Assembly (NCBI GenBank): GCA_021821445.1
Contig: JAKACK010000001.1
Location: forward strand, 1 to 64,000
Length of the DNA stretch: 64,000 nt
Origin: Microcaldota archaeon
GTDB taxonomy: Archaea > Micrarchaeota > Micrarchaeia > Micrarchaeales > Micrarchaeaceae
Direction of reading: 5' to 3'
Shown here in pieces: positions 8,781 to 17,447 of this stretch. The translations under genes and the position numbers were made by a program. Each line of letters begins with the position of its first letter. Position 1 is the stretch's first letter. The notes beneath the pieces were generated by a model. The model saw only the letters and a program-made list of their open reading frames with translations. It had not been told where the DNA came from and did not search any database.

Positions 8781-9482
8781 TTATTTTTTCTGTAATACCG
8801 CAAACATATGTAATTTATCAAAAGGGTTTAGATCTATTTTTTCTTTTACTTCATATAAATCCTTTAACTTTTCTAATTCACTTTTAAAAACATCTTTTGG
8901 GTTTTTTCCAACATCAATACTTTGAGATTTTATTATGAAATAAGCATATCCTCCTTTTTTAAGAAATCTTGTATTTTTTATAAGAATTCCTGCTTGATCC
9001 CTAGCTGAAGCATCTTGATATATTACATCACAACTTTCATCAGGTATTATTTTACTATAATTGTCAACCTCCATAGCATCACTTAAAATTGGTAACATAT
9101 TATTCCTCAATTCACATACCTCTACTAGATCACGCATGCTTCTTTTTGATATTTCTACACAATAAACTCTACCTGTTCTACTTATTATATCGCTTACATG
9201 ACTGGGTGTTGTTCCATTTGCTGCTCCTAAATAGAGTACTTTTGATCCAGGCTGAATTTTTACCTCTTTTAGATTATTCAGTATAGCAGCTGCAAGCTTA
9301 CTTCTATATGGGTTCCACATCCTATATTCTATATCTTTATAAGTTATCAATTCTTCCCCATAAACCTTATGCCCTTTAACAAAATTTTTAGTTACAAGCT
9401 TAGTCCCTATTTTATATATATTATCGAATACTTCAGTTATATTTTCATTATTTTGAGCTATTGTATATCCTTCATTATTCAT
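8781..9482 (-). CDS. flpA: Fibrillarin-like rRNA/tRNA 2'-O-methyltransferase
   Basis: This is the SAM-dependent catalytic subunit of C/D box sRNPs, acting with Nop5 (2221-3222) and L7Ae. The N-terminal domain (YGEELITYKDIEYRMWNPYRSKLAAAI) is typical. The Rossmann SAM site VLYLGAANGTTPSHVSD lies at about 82-98. The catalytic K-D-K-H set is consistent with YQDASARDQAGIL, KKGGYAYFIIKSQSID and the C-terminal DKLHMFAVLQKK. At 233 residues the length is normal for archaea. The ATG is preceded by AGTGAT. It converges with gltX with no gap between stops. Confidence 0.97.
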   Translation of the reverse strand: MNNEGYTIAQNNENITEVFDNIYKIGTKLVTKNFVKGHKVYGEELITYKDIEYRMWNPYRSKLAAAILNNLKEVKIQPGSKVLYLGAANGTTPSHVSDIISRTGRVYCVEISKRSMRDLVEVCELRNNMLPILSDAMEVDNYSKIIPDESCDVIYQDASARDQAGILIKNTRFLKKGGYAYFIIKSQSIDVGKNPKDVFKSELEKLKDLYEVKEKIDLNPFDKLHMFAVLQKK

Positions 9483-9586
9483 AAAATCACTACATTCTTG
9501 AAAATGCTTTAAACTTGTTTATGAAAGATAAAACTAAAAAAATATAAGATTAATTATACAATATAATTCATTATTCATAATATTTA

Positions 9587-11788
9587 GTGTTTATCATGGT
9601 TGAAGATATATTTGTAAGCAAGTTTTTAATGGATATGCTTGAAATTTTAAGGGGTAATGAAAACGTAGAAGAAAATTTCAAAAAATATCTTATTAATATG
9701 TTTGGTATTGAAAAAATTGATATTAATTTGTTTAAAAAGAATTCACTACAACAAAGTTCAATTGAAGCTTATGTTTACAATACAAAAAAAGTTTATATAG
9801 ATAATGAGATAAATGAATATTCTGCATTTCCGGAACTTTTAAATTTTAAAAATATGGGATATTCTAGTTGCCTTATATCTCCTATAAAAGCAAATGAGAA
9901 AATTATAGGCGAATTACGCCTTTTTTCAACATCGCCTAATAAATTTACAAGTGATATCTCTAATTTAATAGAACTTAGCACTACATTATTCGGATTAAAT
10001 TTAGATTATAATTTAGAAATTAAAAAAATAGGTAGAATTACAGATTATTTTGATGCAACTTTTAATTCGGAGGTTCCACACGCAATTATAAATTCTTCTA
10101 ATGTGGTAGTAAAATTTAACAAAGCTTTCATAAATGTATTTAAAAATTATCCTGAATCTAAGAATATAAATGATATGCTTGGGATTGGATTTACGGAATT
10201 ATCAGAACTTACTAATGGTAAATATTTAGACGTAAGTTTTGGAAAAAATAACTTTTTTAGGATTTATACTTATAAAATAAGTAGCTCCTTAATATTGATA
10301 ACTTTAGGTAATCTAAAAAATTATGCTAAATTAAAATCCTTTGGAAAAGTATTGAATCAACAGAAGCTCTTCTCAGTATTTTTATTAGATAATGATTATA
10401 AGATTACAGCATTATACGGAAACTTGTATGAAACCTTTGATACTGTAAAAAATTTATTGATTGAAAAGAATATTGAAGAGGTAATTGATGGAGGTATAAA
10501 AAAAGAGTTAGAGTCAATTACAGAGGATAGTTTTATATCTGATAAAGATTTAATTTTTCCAAATAGAACAGTTAATTGTAATATTATCATTAGTAAATAT
10601 GAATTAGGATATGTAATTCTAGCTATAAACAATTCTAATAAAAAAGAGATTTTAGAATTAAATAAATCAATTGCTGATTTTATAAAAACTTCTTCTGATA
10701 TTATAATGCAAGTAAATGAATTTGGATATATAATTGATTGTAATGAAACTGCTTTAAAAATTTTAGGTTATAACTCAAAAACTGATTTATTGGGAAAAGA
10801 TATTAAATCTATATATTATGATAACGATTTAGAAATATTGGATACAAATTTTAAATTTGCAAAAGACAATAAACCAGTAGATTCTATAGGTGGAAATATA
10901 ATAAAGAGAGATGGTTCTATTATACCTATAGATTATTCAATAAGATACATAGATAGTGAGGAAGAATCAGGTTATTTATTTATAATTAGGAATTTAGAAA
11001 CAACTATGCATTTGAAGGATATTGAGTCTGAATTGCATAAATCGGAATTACAAGCAAAGAGATTTAAAAATGCAAGTGATATGAAATCAGAATTTATATA
11101 TAATATAACGCACGAGCTAAAAACCCCGTTAACGAACATAAAAGGATTTACTGAATTGATGAAGGAGGGAGAATTCGGAAGTATAACTGATCAACAAATA
11201 GAATATCTTAATACAATACTAGAGGAATCTGATAGACTGATGTTAATTATATCACAAGTATTAGATGCGGCAAAACTTGAAGCAGATAAGGTGAAACTTG
11301 ATCTTAAAATGGTTAATTTAAAGGAATTATATAATAACCAAACTATAAAATCTTTAGAGGAATCTGCAAAAAATAAAGGTCTTACATTTACATGGGATGT
11401 AAGTTATGATATACCAGAGATAGAAGCAGATTTCAATAGGTTAATTCAGGTTTTGGTCAATTTAATAGGGAATTCAATTAAGTTTACAGAAAAGGGAGGT
11501 ATAACTATAAAAATATTTAAAAAATCAAGAAGGTACGTTCAATTTGAAATATCTGATACAGGTATTGGAATAGGAGAGGATGATAAAAGAAAGATATTTA
11601 AAAAATTTTATCAGGCACAAAAGAAAGATTTGATTAAACCAGATGGAACAGGTACAGGTTTAGGCTTGGCTATAACAAAAGATATTATTGCTTTACAAGG
11701 AGGAAAAATAAAATTTGATTCAGTACTTGGCAAAGGTACAAAATTTTGGTTTACTCTACCAATAACTCACAGTAGAAAAAAGAATTAA
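9587..11788 (+). CDS. Sensor histidine kinase with GAF-like and PAS domains
   Basis: A 733-residue kinase with no clear membrane helix, so probably cytoplasmic. The first 140 residues look GAF-like (SSCLISPIKANEKIIGELRLF). A central region (about 150-350) is weakly PAS-like. A clear PAS domain at about 365-480 contains VNEFGYIIDCNETALKILGY. The HisKA helix follows, with NITHELKTPLTNIKGF and the phospho-acceptor His near 509. The ATPase domain has an N box (LVNLIGNSIKFTEKGG), a G1 box (ISDTGIGIGEDDKRKIFKKF) and a G2 box (GTGTGLGLAI). GTG at 9587 and ATG at 9596 are both possible starts. A receiver protein is encoded 0.7 kb downstream and is its likely partner. Two-component systems are uncommon in reduced archaeal genomes. 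Confidence 0.92.
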   Translation: MFIMVEDIFVSKFLMDMLEILRGNENVEENFKKYLINMFGIEKIDINLFKKNSLQQSSIEAYVYNTKKVYIDNEINEYSAFPELLNFKNMGYSSCLISPIKANEKIIGELRLFSTSPNKFTSDISNLIELSTTLFGLNLDYNLEIKKIGRITDYFDATFNSEVPHAIINSSNVVVKFNKAFINVFKNYPESKNINDMLGIGFTELSELTNGKYLDVSFGKNNFFRIYTYKISSSLILITLGNLKNYAKLKSFGKVLNQQKLFSVFLLDNDYKITALYGNLYETFDTVKNLLIEKNIEEVIDGGIKKELESITEDSFISDKDLIFPNRTVNCNIIISKYELGYVILAINNSNKKEILELNKSIADFIKTSSDIIMQVNEFGYIIDCNETALKILGYNSKTDLLGKDIKSIYYDNDLEILDTNFKFAKDNKPVDSIGGNIIKRDGSIIPIDYSIRYIDSEEESGYLFIIRNLETTMHLKDIESELHKSELQAKRFKNASDMKSEFIYNITHELKTPLTNIKGFTELMKEGEFGSITDQQIEYLNTILEESDRLMLIISQVLDAAKLEADKVKLDLKMVNLKELYNNQTIKSLEESAKNKGLTFTWDVSYDIPEIEADFNRLIQVLVNLIGNSIKFTEKGGITIKIFKKSRRYVQFEISDTGIGIGEDDKRKIFKKFYQAQKKDLIKPDGTGTGLGLAITKDIIALQGGKIKFDSVLGKGTKFWFTLPITHSRKKN

Positions 11789-11841
11789 ATGTATTATTTT
11801 TTAATTAAATTGCTTGATATAAATCATAGATATTTATTTTA

Positions 11842-12375
11842 TTATTGGGTGTAATTTATGCTTGATATATATTGAGTGTTTGGTTCAATACCTAAGGATT
11901 CACTTACTGGGTATATATTTAATGTAACATTTGATTTGCTTACGGCTTCTGATTTTATTATTAAATTAGTATATTTACCAGATGTATTTATGTGTACAAT
12001 AGTCCCGATTGGAAGTTTTATCATTTCAGCTGTACTTGTAAATACTGGTGTATGTACAAGTTCTATAAAAGCCGTTTTTGAACTTGAGTTTATACTATCA
12101 AGTTTTATATAGTATTCACTATTGTTTAAATTATATAAAATTCCTCCTGTATAATTTAGACTTATAGTAATATTACCTGATTTAACATTAGTTCTTGTTA
12201 ATACTATAGCTAAAGCAATTATAACTATTATTATTACAATTCCAGATATTATTTTTGTATTATTGTTTTTCTTTTTGTCTTTTTTATCTGTTGTTTTCTT
12301 ATTATCTTTTTTTGGTTGATTTTGATTCTCTGTAAATACTTCAGCTTTATTTTTTGTAATTTCTTTTTTAACCAT
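11842..12375 (-). CDS. Single-pass membrane protein, unknown function
   Basis: A 177-residue protein with a Lys/Asn/Gln-rich cytoplasmic start (about 1-40). One strong helix follows (IISGIVIIIVIIALAIVLT), then an outer domain of about 110 residues with NxS/T sequons and repeated short beta stretches. The topology suggests a type II surface protein. I recognise no domain. It lies between the histidine kinase and the response regulator on the opposite strand. Its start is 24 bp from the extended ORF of the regulator, so the divergent promoters must overlap if the regulator starts at the TTG I chose. Confidence 0.6.
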   Translation of the reverse strand: MVKKEITKNKAEVFTENQNQPKKDNKKTTDKKDKKKNNNTKIISGIVIIIVIIALAIVLTRTNVKSGNITISLNYTGGILYNLNNSEYYIKLDSINSSSKTAFIELVHTPVFTSTAEMIKLPIGTIVHINTSGKYTNLIIKSEAVSKSNVTLNIYPVSESLGIEPNTQYISSINYTQ

Positions 12376-12500
12376 TTAATACACCAATTAATTTAATATT
12401 GATACTAAAATATATATTAGTTGCATATTATTTCCAATATTCGATAATTAATTTATACATAGGTTTTATAATTATAATTGTAAATATTAGTGGTGAGCAA

Positions 12501-13742
12501 TTGGTCAATTCTATGGATGAAAGGGGAACAGATAACTTAACTATTTATTCGGATGAGATTTTTTCATTAATAAACAGTAAACAACAGATTGCGTATCATG
12601 AAATAAATGATAATTTACATCATAAAATACCTAAAGAAGATTTGGATACAGTTTTAAAAAATTTAGAGTTATCTAAAAAAATTGCATCTCGTAGCAATGG
12701 AGGTATACTAACTTATTATTCTTTGTTGGATAAACCGTTAATAAATAAGATTCTTATTGTCGAAGATGATAAAAATATAAATAGATTGATGGCTTTATCA
12801 GTTGGAAAAGGTTTTGATATAAGGCAGGTTTATGATGGGGCAATTGCTATAAAAGAGATAAAGAAGGACAAGCCGAATTTAATAATCCTCGACTTAATGC
12901 TACCTAATATAGATGGTCTTCAGATATGTCAAATTGTGAAGAGTGACCCTGATTTATCAGATATCACTGTAATATTGGTAAGTGCAATGGACCCTACAAG
13001 CAACAGATTTAAAGGTATTAAGTATGGCGCAGATTATTATATTAAAAAACCATTTGATCCTGCTGAGCTAAGATCCCTTGTAACACTCTTCCTTAAGAAA
13101 AAAGGTAAACGTTTTGACCCTTTGATAGATCTTCCTGATGAAGATAGGATATCAGAAGAAATAGAAAGATCGTTGAATAAAGGTGAAAAATATAAAATAG
13201 GTATACTGAGTATAGAGAACCTTGGTTCTTATGCTAGTAGATTTGGAGAACACTCTGCAATAGTTATACTTAGGTTGATATCACAATTATTACAGGATAT
13301 AATAAAGAATAAAACACAAAATTTATTTGTAGGTTTCTTAAATAATGAATCATTTGTTATAGCAGGAATGGATGAGGATGTTAATAATACAGTAAAAGAG
13401 ATAAAAAATGAATTTGCGGCTGTACTTCCATTCATAGTACAGGATGTTGGTTATAAGCAAATAGATTTAAATTTAGATAATCTTTTTGAAACTAATGAAG
13501 TTCCTAAATTATCATTAAAATACGAGGAAGCTGAAAAAGAAAAGATAAAAGAGAGAAGAGAACGTATTCTCGAGGATAGAACAGTAAAAGATGAAAATAT
13601 AAGTTCGTATACTTATGATGAATTACAGAAATTATTTGGTAGGGAAGACTTTGATGTAATAATAACAAGAGATGCTTCAGGTATAAGATTAAGAGTAGGT
13701 AAGGTAAATTCGGATGGAAGCAATAAAAAAGACGATGTGTAA
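12501..13742 (+). CDS. Response regulator: winged helix, receiver and degenerate GGDEF-like domain
   Basis: The ORF opens at 12399, but I place the start at TTG 12501. GGTGA sits four bases before it, a TATA-like TTTATACA lies near 12452, and the skipped N-terminus is only a translated promoter region. An N-terminal winged-helix-like domain comes first (about 10-75 from the TTG). A receiver domain follows: ILIVEDD acidic pocket, phospho-Asp in LIILDLMLPNIDG (about residue 131), and a lysine in YYIKKPFDPAELR. A domain resembling GGDEF/cyclase topology without the GGDEF motif comes next, then a charged helix and a short C-terminal domain. DNA-binding output at the N-terminus is unusual. It is the probable target of the kinase at 9587. 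It overlaps the pilin-like gene by 29 bp. Confidence 0.82.
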   Translation: MVNSMDERGTDNLTIYSDEIFSLINSKQQIAYHEINDNLHHKIPKEDLDTVLKNLELSKKIASRSNGGILTYYSLLDKPLINKILIVEDDKNINRLMALSVGKGFDIRQVYDGAIAIKEIKKDKPNLIILDLMLPNIDGLQICQIVKSDPDLSDITVILVSAMDPTSNRFKGIKYGADYYIKKPFDPAELRSLVTLFLKKKGKRFDPLIDLPDEDRISEEIERSLNKGEKYKIGILSIENLGSYASRFGEHSAIVILRLISQLLQDIIKNKTQNLFVGFLNNESFVIAGMDEDVNNTVKEIKNEFAAVLPFIVQDVGYKQIDLNLDNLFETNEVPKLSLKYEEAEKEKIKERRERILEDRTVKDENISSYTYDELQKLFGREDFDVIITRDASGIRLRVGKVNSDGSNKKDDV

Positions 13743-14274
13743 TAGGAGCAATTATAAATCACAAGCAGCACTAGACTTTATGGTTTCTTATGGTGTTGCA
13801 TTTTTAGTTATTGCTATAGCTCTATACGTTGTTGCTACCTCAGGTGTTCTGCACCCTTCTTTAGCTGCTGATAAATGTACTCCATCACCAGGATTTGAAT
13901 GTGTTGATTCAGCAGCGTATACAAATGGTAGCGTTATAATAAAGCTTCTACAGATTACAGGAGGAACAATTAAAATAAATGCGGATGCTTGCTCATATTC
14001 ACTTAATGGAACAGATGAAGAAATACCAAAATATGGTAATATAAATTTAGTATCTAATACATTATATCCTGTTAATGCCATTCCAAGCACAGTTTATACC
14101 GATAATTCAACAATTTTAAATATTGATTGTTATGGTCCCTCAGGAATTGATAAGGGAAGATTAGGATCTACGTTCAGAGGTTATATATTCATAAATTATA
14201 CCATTGAAGAACCAGGTCTAATTAATAACCACACTGACGAAATGGTAGCGTATTTATCCACTGCATATAAATGA
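13714..14274 (+). CDS. Type IV pilin-like protein with class III signal peptide
   Basis: A 186-residue protein starting with a short basic stretch, then SQAALDFMVSYG and a long helix (VAFLVIAIALYVVA). This is the archaeal class III signal/pilin N-terminus, with an acidic residue near position +5, processed by a prepilin peptidase. The mature part has paired cysteines (DKCTPSPGFEC, ADACSYS, NIDCYG) and several NxS/T sequons, as expected of a disulfide-stabilised surface domain. The start could be ATG 13714 or ATG 13735; both keep the signal. It overlaps the end of the response regulator by 29 bp, so the regulator and a surface filament protein are probably co-expressed. Confidence 0.72.
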   Translation: MEAIKKTMCNRSNYKSQAALDFMVSYGVAFLVIAIALYVVATSGVLHPSLAADKCTPSPGFECVDSAAYTNGSVIIKLLQITGGTIKINADACSYSLNGTDEEIPKYGNINLVSNTLYPVNAIPSTVYTDNSTILNIDCYGPSGIDKGRLGSTFRGYIFINYTIEEPGLINNHTDEMVAYLSTAYK

Positions 14275-14314
14275 ATATATAAAGATTTTGCTATTAATAT
14301 AAATAAGGATACTT

Positions 14315-15190
14315 ATGAAATTTTTGGTGTTTGCTGTAATAATGATTTTTGCATTATCTATTATGTCTAATTTATCTTTTTCATCTACTCTAGTTACTGA
14401 GAATTCAGTTGTTAGTTTAAAGCCCTTTTACGTAAATATGACAGAACCTTATGTATCTACATTATACAATAATAGTACGGTATATTTGGGCAAAGTTGCA
14501 CCAGGCCAAACTTTTTATATAAAGATATTTTCAGGATCATTAAATTCAAAAAACCAGTTTATAAATTTAGGCTGGAACCAATTAGTTGCTTACGGATTAC
14601 CTAAAGGTTGGATTATAGATAATTCTTCTTTGTATGACAATTATTTGTCAGTAGAAATAAAAGCAGCGCCAAGTGCAAGTTATGGAATTTATAAATTTAA
14701 ATTAAAAGCTATAAATTTTGGAAATATGTCTGGTTTGGGGAATTCAATTATAAATTCTGAAATTAATGTTTCAGATAATGTTATTAATGTGACTATGCCT
14801 TATAATTTAATAACAACAGACCCTTTTGTTTATAAAAATGTTTATATCATAATAAACAATACAGGAGTTTCAGACAATCCATTTATAATAACTTCAACTG
14901 GTCTTCCAGATACGAGCTTTAATGAATCTGTAATAGCAGTACATGGACGTAAATCGGAAATTGCTTATCCAATATATCTCAATACACAGGGTATATATAA
15001 ATTGAATTTGAGTATAAAATCTGCAACGAGTCCAGAAGTAGAGAGGACTGAACAGATAAAAATAATTGCAAAAAGTAATCCTTATAATAATTATTTATCA
15101 GTGGGATCAGGTTCTCCTATATTTCCAATAATATATGCACCTTTAGAAGCAGTAATGTACTTTATAGGTTTATTAATAAAATTAATATAA
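14315..15190 (+). CDS. Secreted, C-terminally anchored surface protein
   Basis: A 291-residue protein with an N-terminal signal helix (FLVFAVIMIFALSIMSNLSF). Two beta-rich, immunoglobulin-like or NEW3-like segments follow, for example VYLGKVAPGQTFYIKIFSG and IIINNTGVSDNPFIITS. A C-terminal helix (APLEAVMYFIGLLIKLI) probably anchors it. It carries many N-glycosylation sequons. It lies 40 bp after the pilin-like gene in the same direction and may share its transcript. Its last third has been duplicated 0.75 kb downstream, where the copy is broken. A role as a pilus- or cell-surface-associated protein is inference from context only. Confidence 0.62.
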   Translation: MKFLVFAVIMIFALSIMSNLSFSSTLVTENSVVSLKPFYVNMTEPYVSTLYNNSTVYLGKVAPGQTFYIKIFSGSLNSKNQFINLGWNQLVAYGLPKGWIIDNSSLYDNYLSVEIKAAPSASYGIYKFKLKAINFGNMSGLGNSIINSEINVSDNVINVTMPYNLITTDPFVYKNVYIIINNTGVSDNPFIITSTGLPDTSFNESVIAVHGRKSEIAYPIYLNTQGIYKLNLSIKSATSPEVERTEQIKIIAKSNPYNNYLSVGSGSPIFPIIYAPLEAVMYFIGLLIKLI

Positions 15191-15568
15191 ACAGATAGGT
15201 AAATCATAAATTAAAATTTTTAAAGATCTTTATTCCTTTTTCCCTCTAAGAAGTCCTTTAAAGTATCCTATTTCCTCATTATTTTCTGTTTTATTCTTTT
15301 CTTTGCTCTCTGTATTCAGATTTTTGTTATTTAAATAACTTTTGTTGATATCATTAAATTTTTTGAGTTCTTCGTTTAACACTTTATGAGTATTCTCCCA
15401 GCCTTCAGTAACCTTTTGTGCCTTCTTAAATGATTCGTTGACTCCTGATATCATATTATTTAAATCTAAATCGTTCACTTGTTTTGAATTTTTTTCTTTT
15501 TTATTCTTAAATCCCAACATATTATTCACCTTATATAAGATTTATATCATTTAAATATTTAAAGGTTT
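14880..15568. repeat. Tandem segmental duplication, copy 1
   Basis: This segment carries the last third of the 14315 gene, the intergenic stretch, and the small minus-strand gene with its promoter. It resembles 15633-16466 at DNA level: ACTTCAACTGGTCT, GAAATTGCTTATCC, TGTACTTTATAG and TATTATTCACCTTATAT occur in both in the same order. Gene content in this copy is intact on the plus strand. Confidence 0.75.
15230..15529 (-). CDS. Small charged protein, paralog of the gene at 15940
   Basis: A 99-residue, lysine- and glutamate-rich soluble protein that is probably largely helical. I recognise no family. It shares its first residues (MNNM) and its C-terminal signature (ENNEEIGYFKGLLR) with the 161-residue product at 15940-16425, where the end reads ENNEETSYLKGLLR. 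Both promoters carry the same TTCACCTTATAT leader. The central parts differ in length and sequence, so this is an old duplication or one of the two suffered an internal deletion. It converges on the surface-protein gene at 14315. Confidence 0.55.
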   Translation of the reverse strand: MNNMLGFKNKKEKNSKQVNDLDLNNMISGVNESFKKAQKVTEGWENTHKVLNEELKKFNDINKSYLNNKNLNTESKEKNKTENNEEIGYFKGLLRGKKE

Positions 15569-15632
15569 ACCAATAAAAATTTTTAGATTAAAAATTATGA
15601 ATGCTTACCAATAATAGGGTTTAAAATAATCG

Positions 15633-15926
15633 TTTTATAATGACTTCAACTGGTCTCCTAGATACAAGTTTTAATGAATTTGTTAGCAGTACAGGGTCTT
15701 AAATCAGAAATTGCTTATCCAATATATCTAAATATAATGTTATATAAAGTGAATTTAATTATAAAATCTGCAACGAGTCCAGAAGTAGTGAGAACTGGAC
15801 AGATAAAAGTAATTGCAAAAAGTAATCCTTATTATAATTACCTTTCTTTAAGATACGTTCTCTAATATTCTCTATAATATATAAACAGTAATGTACTTTA
15901 TAGATTTATTAATAAAACTAATATAA
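15633..15926 (+). pseudogene. Broken 3' fragment of the 14315 surface-protein gene
   Basis: Translation in pieces gives KSEIAYPIYLN, then IIKSATSPEVVRTGQIKVIAKSNP, matching the C-terminal third of the 14315 product. There is no start region. A two-base deletion (GAATTTGTTAGCAG against GAATCTGTAATAGCAG) leads to a TAA in the ancestral frame, and the last segment is shortened. The ORF track shows a 63-codon frame here, but it is only part of the remnant. It decayed after the local duplication. Confidence 0.75.
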
Positions 15927-15939
15927 AATGATAAGTACA

Positions 15940-16425
15940 TTATAAATTAAAATTTTTGAAATCTTTATTACTTTTCAATCTAAGAAGTCCTTTTAGGTAA
16001 CTTGTTTCCTCATTATTTTCTATTTCAGTTACTGCTTCATTTAGTTTTTGGTAAACTGTTTCATTCAAATCATTTCCCTGTAGTTTTAAATTGTCACACC
16101 TTATGTTAAATTCTTCATCTTTAAATTCTGATAATTTTAAAAGAGCCTTATAAGCACCTTTATTCTCAGTGTTTTTTTCTATATCCTTTTTTAAACGTTC
16201 ACTTAACTTATCCATATTCTCCACGAATGCTTTATCTCCGAATCTATTCTGCAAATAAAGTTTTCTACTTAATTCTTCTGTTATTTTATCTTTTGATAAT
16301 TCTACTGATATCCCAGCAGCATCGCTAAATGAGTTATTAATTTCAGTGATCTTTTCCTGAACTCTTTTCAAAGTATCATTAATATCATCTTTATTATTTT
16401 TGGCCTCAAAAACCATATTATTCAC
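15940..16425 (-). CDS. Coiled-coil protein, paralog of the gene at 15230
   Basis: A 161-residue, strongly charged, mostly helical protein with heptad-like stretches (VQEKITEINNSFSDAAG, ELSRKLYLQNRFGDKAF). The family is unknown. It shares the MNNM start, the ENNEE(T/I)xYxKGLLR C-terminal signature and the upstream leader with the shorter gene at 15230, as part of the tandem duplication. There is no membrane helix or cysteine cluster. The conserved C-terminal signature suggests a short interaction motif common to the pair. Confidence 0.55.
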   Translation of the reverse strand: MNNMVFEAKNNKDDINDTLKRVQEKITEINNSFSDAAGISVELSKDKITEELSRKLYLQNRFGDKAFVENMDKLSERLKKDIEKNTENKGAYKALLKLSEFKDEEFNIRCDNLKLQGNDLNETVYQKLNEAVTEIENNEETSYLKGLLRLKSNKDFKNFNL

Positions 16426-16640
16426 CTTATATGTAATTTATATTTTTTAAATATTTAAGGGTTTGTTTATAGATTTTTAGGAAAAGTTTGATATGTTTAT
16501 TAAATTAACTTGAATTAAGATTAATTTTATTAAACTAAATCTAATTTTCTAATAAATAATTGGTGTGTTATAGAAATATTTTATATGAAAGTTATGTATA
16601 TGCATAAAAATTTATTCAATAAAAATTTATTAGGGATTTT

Positions 16641-17348
16641 ATGGTAAAAAATAACACAGATAAAAAAGAAAAAAACAAAGATGAAAATATTAAAGTTAAA
16701 TTTATCAAAGTGGCTTCAGTATCTGATATTGCTAGATATAATTGTAATTTCGCAAAAAATACCTCATCTATAATATCCATAGAGTATAATGGTAAGTATA
16801 GACTGATAGGAGAAGGGGAAAAAATTACTGATACTGCAATATATTATTATTTTGATTCAGATAAAATTTCTGATTATTTAATTTATAGGCCTACGAATAG
16901 CAGGGATGTTGGATTTTCAAATTCTATCAATGGTATTGATGGTTACAACAATTACGTTTTTAATATTATAAACGCTCTAAATAATCCTTTCAAAGAAACT
17001 GATATCAATACTAAAAATATAAAACAAGTTAAAATTAAAAATTATAAATCATTGATTTTAGGTATTGCAAACAAAAATATTGAAGATAGTAATTTACCAA
17101 AATTATACTTATTTAAATCAGGATCAAAATATTTTATAAGTTCTTTTGAATTATTTAATTCTGGGGAAACTCCTATATTTGCTTACTCAGAAATAGATAC
17201 GAAAGGTTTATCAGACTTACCTAAATTCTTTAAGTATGATTATAATTCCGATATTATAGAAATAAATAATAATCTTTTGCAAGATAATTTAATATACCTG
17301 AGAATAATTAATTTATCAGATTCTCTTAATTTTTTCAGGCCCGAATAG
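16641..17348 (+). CDS. Unknown soluble protein whose stop codon lies inside tRNA-Asn
   Basis: A 235-residue protein with a Lys/Asp-rich start and an alpha/beta body (IISIEYNGKYRLIGEGEKI, YYFDSDKISDYLIYRP). There are no membrane helices, metal motifs or recognised domains. The ATG follows AGGGATTTT. The frame stays open to the end, and its TAG is formed by bases 8-10 of the downstream tRNA-Asn, so the transcripts overlap by ten bases. RNase P maturation of the tRNA would cut the mRNA just before its stop codon unless separate transcripts are made. Long open frame and base composition argue that it is real. Confidence 0.55.
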   Translation: MVKNNTDKKEKNKDENIKVKFIKVASVSDIARYNCNFAKNTSSIISIEYNGKYRLIGEGEKITDTAIYYYFDSDKISDYLIYRPTNSRDVGFSNSINGIDGYNNYVFNIINALNNPFKETDINTKNIKQVKIKNYKSLILGIANKNIEDSNLPKLYLFKSGSKYFISSFELFNSGETPIFAYSEIDTKGLSDLPKFFKYDYNSDIIEINNNLLQDNLIYLRIINLSDSLNFFRPE

Positions 17349-17410
17349 CTCAGTGGTAGAGCGACTGACTGTTAATCAGTAGGTCGTAGGTCCGATCCCT
17401 ACTCCGGGCG
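17339..17410 (+). tRNA. tRNA-Asn (GTT)
   Basis: The acceptor strands GCCCGAA (17339-17345) and TCCGGGC (17403-17409) pair, except for an A6:C67 mismatch. The D-stem is GCTC/GAGC. The anticodon stem ACTGA/TCAGT encloses CTGTTAA, giving anticodon GTT. The T-stem is GTAGG/CCTAC. The T-loop reads TCCGATC, so position 55 is C instead of the nearly universal U. No CCA is encoded; the discriminator is G. The 5' end overlaps the coding region at 16641. No other copy is visible in this window. Confidence 0.88.
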
Positions 17411-17447
17411 CATTTATGCGTACCTAATTTTTTAACTTTTCGTTTAT

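Larger units (their letters stand above)
15633..16466. repeat. Tandem segmental duplication, copy 2
   Basis: This is the diverged second copy of 14880-15568, about 0.75 kb downstream in the same orientation. It holds a broken plus-strand gene fragment and the 161-codon paralog on the minus strand. It is longer than copy 1 because the paralog has about 60 extra codons. Confidence 0.72.

Noticed and set aside
12399-12500. Hydrophobic N-terminal extension of the response regulator
   Set aside because: The stretch contains the TATA-like promoter, has no ribosome site before 12399, and GGTGA marks TTG 12501 as the start.
15674-15865. 63-codon ORF as an independent gene
   Set aside because: It is part of the decayed duplicate of the 14315 gene and lacks its own initiation signals.
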